A stretch of 64,000 nt of DNA from Pararhizobium sp. A13. GTDB lineage: Bacteria > Pseudomonadota > Alphaproteobacteria > Rhizobiales > Rhizobiaceae. Shown here piece by piece: positions 27,105 to 35,056 of this stretch. A program made the translations under genes and the position numbers. Numbering within the stretch: the first letter of the stretch is position 1; every line of letters starts with the position of its first letter. The notes under the pieces are model-generated. The model saw only the letters and a list, made by a program, of their open reading frames with translations. It did no database searches and was not told the origin of the DNA. The stretch is from the NCBI RefSeq assembly GCF_040126305.1, contig NZ_CP149510.1, forward strand, positions 721,001 to 785,000, read 5' to 3'.

Positions 27105-27764
27105 TCAGTCCGACGCGGATCGCAGCGCCAATGCCGCCGAAAGCGGTCCGATCACGGCGAAGAACAGCGTAATTGCGATCAATATCAGCAAAGGCGGCAA
27201 GAACGGCGCGGGATCCTCGACGGCCGCATAGGCAGCGCTGACCCCGAAGATCAGGACGGGGATGGCAAGCGGCAGGACCAGGATCGACACCAGCAGACCG
27301 CCGCGCGGCAGCGTCACCGCAACGGCAGCACCGGCAGCCCCGATGAGGGTGATGGCAGGCGTGCCGGCAAGCAGCGTCAGCATGGTCGCGCCGATCGCAA
27401 GCTCGTTCATGTTCATGAACAGCCCCAGCAGTGGCGAGGCGATCACCAGCGGCAGGCCGGTCGCCGTCCAGTGCGCCAGGCACTTCACCAGCACGGTCAG
27501 CACCAGCGGCGTTTCCTGCATCAGCATCAGGTCCAGCGAGCCATCCTCGCGCTCCGCCTGGAACAACCGGTCGAGCCCGAGCAGCGAGGCAAGCAGAGCG
27601 CCAATCCACAGGATCGCCGGCCCGATCCGCGACAAAAGATTGAGATCGGGGCCGACGGCAAACGGAACGACGGCGACGACCGTCATGAAGAACAACACGC
27701 CGATCAACGCCCCGCCGCCGGCGCGCATGGCGAGTTTGAGGTCGCGGAGGAAGAGAGAGGTCAT
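27105..27764 (-). CDS. ccmB: Heme exporter permease CcmB
   Basis: A 219-residue permease subunit. MTSLFLRDLKLAMRAGGGAL is a conserved start, and six hydrophobic segments follow, with the diagnostic QAEREDGSLDLMLMQETPL cytoplasmic loop. It partners with the CcmA ATPase; the pair powers release of holo-CcmE. The ATG at 27764 has AGAGAGG upstream; the frame is open further into a repeat, which is not coding. ccmA lies on the same strand 301 bases upstream, separated by repeats. Confidence 0.94.
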   Translation of the reverse strand: MTSLFLRDLKLAMRAGGGALIGVLFFMTVVAVVPFAVGPDLNLLSRIGPAILWIGALLASLLGLDRLFQAEREDGSLDLMLMQETPLVLTVLVKCLAHWTATGLPLVIASPLLGLFMNMNELAIGATMLTLLAGTPAITLIGAAGAAVAVTLPRGGLLVSILVLPLAIPVLIFGVSAAYAAVEDPAPFLPPLLILIAITLFFAVIGPLSAALALRSASD

Positions 27765-28065
27765 GCATTGAACTCCGAACCAAGATGCAAAGCCCCCCTC
27801 ATCCGGCCCTTGGGGCCACCTTCTCCCCGCTGGGGAGAAGAGGGAGTTTGCCGCGGCTCCTTCGAACCCAATGTTTCGTTGATACGAGACGTGGGGATTT
27901 CTCCGTGGGCTTGCCGCAGCCACCCTCTTCTCCCCAACGAGGAGAAGAGGGTGGCCCAAAAGGCCGGATGAGGGGTGATGGCACGGGAGAGCGCCAGCCG
28001 ATCTCCCCCCTTGAGGGGGAGATGCCCGACAGGGCAGAAGGGGGTGATTGCGGCAAACTCGATAT
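27765..28065. repeat. Repeat cluster separating ccmB from ccmA
   Basis: This 301-base spacer is filled by palindromic modules. CCCCTCATCCGGCCCTTGGG with CTTCTCCCCGCTGGGGAGAAG lies at about 27796-27841; CTCTTCTCCCCAACGAGGAGAAGAG with GGCCGGATGAGGGG lies at about 27924-27977; and an ATCTCCCCCCTTGAGGGGGA module lies at 28001-28050. The two outer copies of the CTCATCCGGCC tail are in opposite orientation, giving the cluster a composite inverted-repeat structure. Confidence 0.85.
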
Positions 28066-28710
28066 TCAAACCAATCCCCCCGCAACACCCGCAAACCCCG
28101 TCATCCGCAACTCCCTCGCCTCCACCCCCAATGGCTGGTGCGTTGCCGCAACGACGATGCCGCCCGCGACGAGATGGCGCGACACCAGAGCGGCAAACAA
28201 CCGGTCGGCACTCGCATCCAGCGCCGCCGTCGGTTCGTCCAAAAGCCAGATCGGGCGATAGGCGACGAGCAGCTTGGCCATCGCCATGCGCCGCTGCTGA
28301 CCTGCCGAGAGATAGCCGAACGGCAGGTGCGAGATGCCGCCGAGACCCAGCGCCTCGGTGGCTTCCTCAACGCCCGTCCCGGACCCGCCGGTCGAATCAC
28401 CCATGAAGGATTTCCAGAAGGACAGATTCTCCTCGACGGTCAGCTCACGCTTCATTGCATTGCGATGGCCGAGATAGTGGCAGAGCTCGCGCGGATGGCC
28501 GATTTCCGACGCGATTCCGTCCAGTCGCACCGTGCCAGATTCCGACGCCAGAAGGCCTGCCAGAACGCGCAGCAGCGTCGACTTGCCCGACCCGTTCGCG
28601 CCCGTCACGATAAGGGCTTGTCCGGCCTTAAGAATGAACGAAATGTCGTGAAAAATCAGGTCCTCGCCGCGCTTCGCACTGAGGCCTTCGACGACGAGAC
28701 TGATCGGCAT
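28066..28710 (-). CDS. ccmA: Heme exporter ATPase CcmA
   Basis: A 214-residue ABC ATPase. Walker A is GANGSGKST (about residues 37-45), the signature is LSAGQQRRMAMAKLL, and Walker B is PIWLLDEPTAALD, followed by the switch His in VAATHQPLG. The ELCHYLGHRNAMKRELTVEENLSFW Q-loop region is CcmA-specific. It starts a gene series continued by ccmB-C-D-G after a 301-base repeat spacer; acnA is divergent from it. Confidence 0.95.
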   Translation of the reverse strand: MPISLVVEGLSAKRGEDLIFHDISFILKAGQALIVTGANGSGKSTLLRVLAGLLASESGTVRLDGIASEIGHPRELCHYLGHRNAMKRELTVEENLSFWKSFMGDSTGGSGTGVEEATEALGLGGISHLPFGYLSAGQQRRMAMAKLLVAYRPIWLLDEPTAALDASADRLFAALVSRHLVAGGIVVAATHQPLGVEARELRMTGFAGVAGGLV

Positions 28711-28970
28711 TCACATTCCTTTTACGACGTTCGTCGCAACGCAAAAAAATTGTCTCAAATTGGTCGCCCTTGGTCTGGCACGTTCCGGAGAAATTATCTA
28801 TAACCGCCCCAACACGCCAGCGGTCGGCGTGAATTTCATCCTTGCGCCGAACATGGAATGATTTCCACGTACGGACAGCGGAAATGGCCGTACCCGCATC
28901 CCATACTGCGCATAAAATGCGCTCGGGCGTTCGTACGTCACTTTGGCGATCAAACGGAACGGGGTATCCA

Positions 28971-31661
28971 GTGTCCAAATCCCTTGACAGTTTCAATTGT
29001 CGGTCGACGCTTTCGGTCAACGGCACAGATTATGTCTATTTCAGCCTGCCGAAAGCCGAAGCGAACGGCCTTGCCGGCGTTTCCAAGCTCCCCTATTCGA
29101 TGAAGGTTCTGCTCGAGAACCTGCTGCGCTTCGAAGACGGCCGCTCGGTCACCAAGGAAAACATCCTTGCCGTCGCCGAATGGCTTGATAACAAGGGCCT
29201 TGAAGAAAACGAAATCGCCTATCGCCCGGCCCGCGTGCTGATGCAGGACTTCACCGGCGTTCCGGCCGTCGTCGATCTCGCAGCGATGCGCGACGCAATG
29301 GTCTCGCTCGGCGGTGATCCCGAAAAGATCAACCCGCTCGTTCCCGTCGACCTCGTCATCGACCACTCCGTCATCGTCGACGAATTCGGCACGCCGACGG
29401 CCTTTGCCAAGAACGTCGAGCTCGAATACGCGCGCAACGGCGAGCGCTACCGCTTCCTGAAGTGGGGCCAGCAGGCATTCAAGAATTTCCGCGTCGTTCC
29501 TCCCGGCACCGGCATCTGTCACCAGGTGAACCTCGAATATCTCGGCCAGACTGTCTGGACCAAGGAAGAAGACGGCGAAATCATCGCCTATCCGGACACC
29601 TGCGTTGGCACGGACAGCCACACGACCATGATCAACGGTCTCGGCGTCCTCGGTTGGGGCGTCGGCGGTATCGAAGCCGAAGCCGCCATGCTCGGCCAGC
29701 CGGTCTCCATGCTGCTGCCCGAGGTCATCGGCTTCAAGCTGACCGGCAAGCTCAAGGAAGGCGTGACCGCCACCGATCTCGTGCTGATGGTCGTGCAGAT
29801 GCTGCGCAAGAAGGGCGTGGTTTCGAAGTTCGTCGAATTCTTCGGCCCCGGCCTCGACAACATGACGCTCGCCGACCGCGCGACGATCGGCAACATGGGT
29901 CCGGAATACGGCGCCACCTGCGGCTTCTTCCCGGTCGATTCCGAAACCATCAACTACCTGACCATGTCCGGCCGCGAAGAACAGCGCATCGCGCTGGTCG
30001 AAGCCTATTCGAAGGCGCAAGGCATGTGGCGCGACGGTGATGGCGCCGAGCTCGTCTTCACCGACACGCTCGAACTCGACCTCGGCGACGTCGTTCCGGC
30101 CATGGCCGGCCCGAAGCGTCCGGAAGGCCGCATCCCGCTCGAAAACATCGCATCCGGTTTCGCTGGCTCGCTTGAGAGCGACTACAAGAAGCCGGGTCAG
30201 CTGGACATGCGCTACGCCGTCGAAGGCACGGACTACGACATCGGCCATGGCGATGTGGCGATTGCCGCCATCACGTCGTGCACCAACACCTCGAACCCGT
30301 CGGTGCTGATCGCCGCCGGCCTTCTTGCCCGCAACGCAGTCGCCAAGGGTCTGAAGTCCGCACCTTGGGTCAAGACCTCGCTGGCACCGGGATCGCAGGT
30401 TGTCGGTGAATATCTCGCCAAGTCCGGCCTGCAGGATTCGCTTGATGCGCTCGGCTTCAATCTTGTCGGCTTCGGCTGCACGACCTGCATCGGCAATTCC
30501 GGCCCGCTGCCGGGTCCCATCTCCAAGACGATCAACGAGAAGGGCCTGATCATGTCGGGCGTTCTCTCGGGCAACCGCAACTTCGAAGGCCGCATCTCGC
30601 CAGACGTCCAGGCGAACTACCTCGCCTCGCCGCCGTTGGTCGTCGCCTACGCGCTCGCCGGCACCGTCCAGAAGGACCTGACGACCGAGCCGCTCGGAAC
30701 GGGCAGTGACGGTCAGCCGGTCTACCTCAAGGACATCTGGCCGACCTCGCAGGAAATCCAGGAATTCATCCTGAAATACGTGACCCGCGCACTCTACGCA
30801 TCGAAATATGCCGACGTGTTCAAGGGCGACGAGAACTGGCAGGCGGTTCAGGTTCCGGCGGGCCAGACCTATGCATGGGACGACAACTCGACCTATGTGC
30901 AGAACCCGCCCTACTTCGTCGGCATGGGCAAGACCGGCTCGGGCATCTCCGATATCAACGGCGCCCGCGTGCTCGGCCTGTTCGGCGACAAGATCACCAC
31001 CGACCACATCTCGCCGGCCGGCTCCATCAAGGCGGCTTCGCCGGCTGGTGCGTACCTCATCGATCATGGCGTCGGCGTTGCCGACTTCAACCAGTACGGC
31101 ACGCGCCGCGGCAACCATGAAGTGATGATGCGCGGCACGTTCGCCAATATCCGCATCCGCAACCACATGATGGGCCCGAACGGCAAGGAAGGCGGCTACA
31201 CGATCCACTATCCTTCGAAGGAAGAGATGTCGATCTACGACGCGGCCATGCAGTACAAGGCCGAGGGTGTTCCGCTCGTCATCTTCGCCGGTGTCGAATA
31301 TGGCAACGGCTCCTCGCGCGACTGGGCGGCCAAGGGCACCAACTTGCTCGGCGTCAAGGCCGTGATCGCCCAGTCCTTCGAGCGTATCCACCGCTCCAAC
31401 CTCGTCGGCATGGGCATCGTGCCGTTCGTTTTCGAGGCAGGCACGACCTGGGAATCGCTCGGTCTCAAGGGCGACGAGCTTGTCACCATCGACAACCTCA
31501 CCAATGTCCAGCCGCGCGAAAAGCGGGTGGCGAAGATCGCCTACAGCGACGGCACGGTGAAGGAGGTCCCGCTCATCTGCCGCATCGATACGCTCGATGA
31601 GGTGACCTACATGAACAATGGCGGCATCCTGCAGACCGTTCTGCGCGATCTCGCCGCCTGA
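28971..31661 (+). CDS. acnA: Aconitate hydratase A
   Basis: An 896-residue aconitase of the AcnA/IRP1 type that interconverts citrate and isocitrate in the TCA cycle. Iron-sulfur ligands are in ITSCTNTSNPSVL (about residue 437) and FGCTTCIGNSGPLP (about 503-506). The C-terminal swivel domain has FAGVEYGNGSSRDWAAKG. I infer a GTG start at 28971 (encoded VSKSLDSFNCRSTL) because the family begins there; GGGG precedes it, and further upstream codons are non-homologous. A TTGGTC-N18-TTATCT at 28770-28799 is a possible promoter. Confidence 0.96.
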   Translation: MSKSLDSFNCRSTLSVNGTDYVYFSLPKAEANGLAGVSKLPYSMKVLLENLLRFEDGRSVTKENILAVAEWLDNKGLEENEIAYRPARVLMQDFTGVPAVVDLAAMRDAMVSLGGDPEKINPLVPVDLVIDHSVIVDEFGTPTAFAKNVELEYARNGERYRFLKWGQQAFKNFRVVPPGTGICHQVNLEYLGQTVWTKEEDGEIIAYPDTCVGTDSHTTMINGLGVLGWGVGGIEAEAAMLGQPVSMLLPEVIGFKLTGKLKEGVTATDLVLMVVQMLRKKGVVSKFVEFFGPGLDNMTLADRATIGNMGPEYGATCGFFPVDSETINYLTMSGREEQRIALVEAYSKAQGMWRDGDGAELVFTDTLELDLGDVVPAMAGPKRPEGRIPLENIASGFAGSLESDYKKPGQLDMRYAVEGTDYDIGHGDVAIAAITSCTNTSNPSVLIAAGLLARNAVAKGLKSAPWVKTSLAPGSQVVGEYLAKSGLQDSLDALGFNLVGFGCTTCIGNSGPLPGPISKTINEKGLIMSGVLSGNRNFEGRISPDVQANYLASPPLVVAYALAGTVQKDLTTEPLGTGSDGQPVYLKDIWPTSQEIQEFILKYVTRALYASKYADVFKGDENWQAVQVPAGQTYAWDDNSTYVQNPPYFVGMGKTGSGISDINGARVLGLFGDKITTDHISPAGSIKAASPAGAYLIDHGVGVADFNQYGTRRGNHEVMMRGTFANIRIRNHMMGPNGKEGGYTIHYPSKEEMSIYDAAMQYKAEGVPLVIFAGVEYGNGSSRDWAAKGTNLLGVKAVIAQSFERIHRSNLVGMGIVPFVFEAGTTWESLGLKGDELVTIDNLTNVQPREKRVAKIAYSDGTVKEVPLICRIDTLDEVTYMNNGGILQTVLRDLAA

Positions 31662-31680
31662 TCGGACTGTTTTGAAAGAA

Positions 31681-31712
31681 AAGGCAGGGGCCGCAAGGTC
31701 CCGGCCTTTTTG
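31681..31712 (+). terminator. Terminator of acnA
   Basis: AAGGCAGGGGCC-GCAA-GGTCCCGGCCTT, an imperfect 12-bp stem with a GCAA tetraloop, ends in TTTTTG 20 bases after the acnA stop. Confidence 0.75.
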
Positions 31713-31830
31713 CGTCTCACGCGCGGGAGGCTCGTGATGCCGCGCGCCTCACTCCAACGTGACTTTCTGTTGAAAGACGAGCGGCGTATGTAGAGATTCC
31801 GATTGCTTCGCAGCTCTCCGCATCCTTGAA

Positions 31831-32592
31831 ATGGAACTCCCGATGCCTGGATCCCTTAACCTTCGCCGCATCATGCTCGCCTGTGGCCTTGGCCTTATGG
31901 CGCTGCCTGCCGTTGCCGGCGAACCGGCAGGTGTCGTCGAACTGTTCACCAGCCAGGGCTGTTCCTCCTGCCCGCCGGCGGATGCAGCCCTGAAAAAACT
32001 GATTGACGACGGCAAGGTGGTCGCACTTTCCTATCACGTCGACTACTGGAACTATCTCGGCTGGGCCGACACACTCGCCACCAAGGACAACACTGCCCGG
32101 CAATATGCCTATGCCAGGATGCTCGGCCGCAGCGGCGTCTATACGCCCCAGGCCATCCTCAATGGGCGTGACCACATCAATGGCGCTGATCTCGATGGCA
32201 TTAACCGGCGGCTGGCGGAAATGAGCGTCAAGGGCAAGGGCCTGACGGTTCCGGTCAACGCGACCGTGCGCAAGGACGAGGTCGATATCAATGTCGGCTC
32301 CGGCAATGGCAAGGCCAATGTCGTCGTCGTCTATTTCAACCGCGAGCAGAGCGTGGACGTCAAGAAGGGCGAAAACAGCGGCAAGAAGATCTCCTACTGG
32401 CACGCGGTGCGGGACGTTCAGACGATCGGCATGTGGGACGGCAAACCGGCCAATTTCGTGCTGCCGGCCTCGGTCCTCGACGACGGAGGAAATAGCGGCT
32501 GCGCCGTGCTCTTGCAGAAGATGAAGGACAATGAAACGCCCGGTGCGATCCTCGGCGCGACGACCGTCATGGTGGACAAGGCCGCGAACTGA
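31831..32592 (+). CDS. DUF1223 secreted thioredoxin-like protein
   Basis: A 253-residue protein with a signal peptide (LRRIMLACGLGLMALPAVAG, cleavage near residue 30). The mature region opens with VVELFTSQGCSSCPPADAAL, a thioredoxin-like CXXC (Cys44, Cys47) that defines the DUF1223 family, then LSYHVDYWNYLGWADTLATK and YTPQAILNGRDH. The function is unknown; a periplasmic thiol redox role is suggested by the motif. Possible starts are 31831, 31843 and 31873; all keep the signal peptide core. Confidence 0.87.
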   Translation: MELPMPGSLNLRRIMLACGLGLMALPAVAGEPAGVVELFTSQGCSSCPPADAALKKLIDDGKVVALSYHVDYWNYLGWADTLATKDNTARQYAYARMLGRSGVYTPQAILNGRDHINGADLDGINRRLAEMSVKGKGLTVPVNATVRKDEVDINVGSGNGKANVVVVYFNREQSVDVKKGENSGKKISYWHAVRDVQTIGMWDGKPANFVLPASVLDDGGNSGCAVLLQKMKDNETPGAILGATTVMVDKAAN

Positions 32593-32987
32593 CGGCTTCA
32601 AATTTTGGTTCGGCCCGGCAGCATCGAGGGGCTGGGGCTGAGGGTTCGAAGATACCGGACCGAACCTGCCACGTTTCTTGGCAACGGGCGTTTCCAGGAA
32701 ACATGGCGTTTGGAGTGGCCGCGCCCGATGGGCGCTTGATGGCCAACCACTCCAAGACTGCTTCCGCTCGAAAAACGCATCCCTCGAGCGGACAAGCAGA
32801 CCGGACACTTTGGAGGACTCCCCTCATGTCGGCGAGCGCGAGTGTCGTTTCGAATTGGGGCACGGTTTTGGCTGAAATGCGGCACACTGAAGAAAGTCTC
32901 TGGTAATCGTGGGCGGCTTGCGGCTTGCATTTCAGCGAAGGTCAGGCAAACTGTAACCGTCCTGTCACAATTAAAGCCGGGGTACAG
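32593..32987. other. Intergenic region with no supported gene
   Basis: This 395-base spacer between the DUF1223 and DUF2794 genes has open frames on both strands but none with a family signature, a good start site or codon periodicity like the neighbours. The last 60 bases are A/T-richer (ACTGTAACCGTCCTGTCACA) and may contain the DUF2794 promoter; CTGTAAC-CGTC-CTGTCAC there loosely resembles a Pho box. Confidence 0.4.
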
Positions 32988-33395
32988 ATGACCGATCAGC
33001 CGGATTTGCCGCAAGGCGAGACCCGTTCCGAAAGGCAGCCAACCTCCAATGTGGTTGTCCACCTGCACGAATACCGCAGCAGCAGCCAGGATCCGCCCCC
33101 CATCACCTTCCATCGCCGGGAACTCGACCTGATCCTCAGGGTCTACGGCCGCATGGTCGGCGAGGGCGAGTGGCGCGACTACGCGATGGATCACCTGCGC
33201 GACAGGGCGGTCTTCTCCGTGTTCAAGCGGTCGGGAGAAATGCCGCTGTTCCGGATCGAGAAAAACCCGAAACTGGCGGCAAGACAGGGCGCCTACAGCG
33301 TCGTCAACACCCAGGGGATGATCCTGAAACGCGGTCATGACCTGCAGCAGGTCCTGAAAGTCTTCGACAAGATGTTGAAGCTGATCGAAACCTGA
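32988..33395 (+). CDS. DUF2794 domain protein
   Basis: A 135-residue protein of a small alphaproteobacterial family. After a polar N-terminus (MTDQPDLPQGETRSERQPTS) the conserved part reads ITFHRRELDLILRVYGRMVGEGEWRDYAMDHLRDRAVFSVFKR and FRIEKNPKLAARQGAYSVVN, ending with LKRGHDLQQVLKVFDKMLKL. The family has no known function but is widely conserved in Rhizobiales. The start at 32988 follows GGGGTACAG. It ends one base before the convergent GNAT gene stop. Confidence 0.88.
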   Translation: MTDQPDLPQGETRSERQPTSNVVVHLHEYRSSSQDPPPITFHRRELDLILRVYGRMVGEGEWRDYAMDHLRDRAVFSVFKRSGEMPLFRIEKNPKLAARQGAYSVVNTQGMILKRGHDLQQVLKVFDKMLKLIET

Positions 33396-33396
33396 T

Positions 33397-33954
33397 TCAG
33401 CCGCGATAGAGCGTATCCGGATAGACGCCGGACTCCGGATCGGTCGTCAGGCCCTCGCCGAGCGGCAGTTGCATGATGATCGTATCGAGCCAGTGGCCGT
33501 GCTTGAAGCCGGTCGCCTTCATCAATCCACCATGTTCGAAACCGGCCGCGCGGTGCACCGCCACCGACGCCGGATGCGCACCGCCGATGACGGCGACCAT
33601 CTGCCGAAAACCGAGTTCCGTGCAGCGCCGGATGAGTTCGGCAAGCAGCGCCTTGCCCACGCCCTGCCCCCTCGCCTCCGGCGCCAGATAGATCGAATCC
33701 TCGACCAGGAAACGATAGGCCGGCCGTGTCCGGAATGCCGAGGCATAGGCATAGCCAAGCAGGAGGCCATCCGCATCGACCGCGGCGATATAGGGGTAAC
33801 CATTGCTGACGATCGCCGAGAACCGCGACACCATTTCCGCTTCGGCCGGAGGCGTCATCTCATAGGAGGCAACGCCGTTGAGCACCGACTCCTGGTAAAT
33901 ATTGGTGATGGCCGGAATGTCGGACAGGGTGGCGTCGCGGAGAATAAAGGACAT
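33397..33954 (-). CDS. GNAT-family N-acetyltransferase (phosphinothricin acetyltransferase-like)
   Basis: A 185-residue acetyltransferase. The first strand-helix is FILRDATLSDIPAITNIYQESVLNGVASYEMTPP, and the acetyl-CoA loop is LAPEARGQGVGKALLAELI (R/Q-x-x-G-x-G/A pattern). MVAVIGGAHPASVAVHRAAGFEHGG and FKHGHWLDTIIMQLPL are strongly reminiscent of the Pat/Bar and MddA group that acetylates methionine sulfoximine or phosphinothricin. The exact substrate is inferred from family only. Confidence 0.87.
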   Translation of the reverse strand: MSFILRDATLSDIPAITNIYQESVLNGVASYEMTPPAEAEMVSRFSAIVSNGYPYIAAVDADGLLLGYAYASAFRTRPAYRFLVEDSIYLAPEARGQGVGKALLAELIRRCTELGFRQMVAVIGGAHPASVAVHRAAGFEHGGLMKATGFKHGHWLDTIIMQLPLGEGLTTDPESGVYPDTLYRG

Positions 33955-34042
33955 GGGAAGGCCTGATTGGATGGAGGTGGCTTGTTCTCTCATACCGGGA
34001 TGGGGCGATCAAGCAAGCGCCAAACGTTGGAAATCGGGCAAC

Positions 34043-34068
34043 AAAAAAGGCGGCCGAAGCCGCCTTTT
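34043..34068 (-). terminator. Terminator of the BI-1 gene
   Basis: A perfect 10-bp stem, AAAAGGCGGC/GCCGCCTTTT (34045-34068), with a four-base loop lies 21 bases after the BI-1 stop codon. The run TTTTTTG follows on the minus strand. Confidence 0.85.
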
Positions 34069-34088
34069 CGATTGTTTGCAGGTTCCGG

Positions 34089-34832
34089 TTATTCGCGGTT
34101 TCCAAGGAAACGCAGCAGGAACAGGAACAGGTTGATGAAGTCGAGGTAGAGCGTCAGCGCGCCCATGATGGCCTTGCGGCCGGCGACTTCGGCACCGTCT
34201 GCTTCGAAGTACATTTCCTTGATCTTCTGGGTATCCCAGGCGGTCAGACCAGCGAAGATCAGGACGCCGATGACGGAGATCGCAAAATCAAGCGCGGACG
34301 AGCCGAGGAAGATGTTGACAATCGAGGCGATGATCAGGCCGAACAGACCCATAATCAGGAACGAGCCCATGCCGGACAAGTCGCGCTTGGTGGTGTAGCC
34401 GTAGAGCGACAGACCGCCGAACGAAGCCGCCGTGACGAAGAACGTCTGGACGATGCTCTGGCCGGTATAGATCAGGAAGATCGACGACAGCGAAAGACCC
34501 ATCAGGCCCGCATAGACCCAGAAGGTGGTCTGCGCGGCGGACACGCTCATGGAGTTGATGCGGAAGCTCATGTAGAACACCAGAGCCAACGGCGCGAGCA
34601 TGACAACCCACTTCAGCGGGCTCACATAGATCGCCTGACCGAAGGCGGTCAGCTGTCCGTCCGCAAATGCGAATTGGAACGCGGCGAAGGCGGCGATACC
34701 GGTGATCGCCAGACCAAGGGCCATCAGGTTGTACACCTTGAGCATATAGGTGCGCAGACCTTCATCGATTACGGCCCCCGCCTGCGCACCAGTCTGCGCC
34801 GTCCGGGTTTGGTAGTTTCTAAGATCAGCCAT
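34089..34832 (-). CDS. Bax inhibitor-1/YccA family membrane protein
   Basis: A 247-residue protein with seven hydrophobic segments. Typical BI-1 features are GLRTYMLKVYNLMALGLAITGIAAF at the N-terminus, the central STAFF-like region, LIFAGLTAWDTQKIKEMY with the conserved Asp near residue 205, and ALTLYLDFINLFLFLLRFLG at the end. Bacterial members include YbhL/YccA, and a BsYetJ-type Ca2+ leak function is known for relatives. It is monocistronic: its own terminator follows and a 224-base spacer precedes it. Confidence 0.93.
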   Translation of the reverse strand: MADLRNYQTRTAQTGAQAGAVIDEGLRTYMLKVYNLMALGLAITGIAAFAAFQFAFADGQLTAFGQAIYVSPLKWVVMLAPLALVFYMSFRINSMSVSAAQTTFWVYAGLMGLSLSSIFLIYTGQSIVQTFFVTAASFGGLSLYGYTTKRDLSGMGSFLIMGLFGLIIASIVNIFLGSSALDFAISVIGVLIFAGLTAWDTQKIKEMYFEADGAEVAGRKAIMGALTLYLDFINLFLFLLRFLGNRE

Positions 34833-35056
34833 TGTTTCCTCTTATAAGCCCCGGTTAAGTTTACGGTGTCAGGCCACAAGGGCGCATCTTTTCAAGATGC
34901 CAGCCACCCGGCCCAGGCGCCGCTGCGGGGCTCCAGCATGCCTCAGTAGAATATGATGTCGAAATATGACTTGCACAAGACCGGCAGGGCCGCGAATCGA
35001 TCGAAAAGCCGCTCCAAACGCCTTTTGCGCCATGGCGTTAACGGTTAACTGGTCGA

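Noticed and set aside
28950..31391. Minus-strand frame of 813 codons opposite acnA
   Set aside because: Antisense of acnA. Asp/Val/Arg-rich composition is an artefact of GC-rich third positions.
32598..33338. Minus-strand frame in the DUF1223-DUF2794 spacer
   Set aside because: It overlaps the convincing DUF2794 gene in antisense and has no motif.
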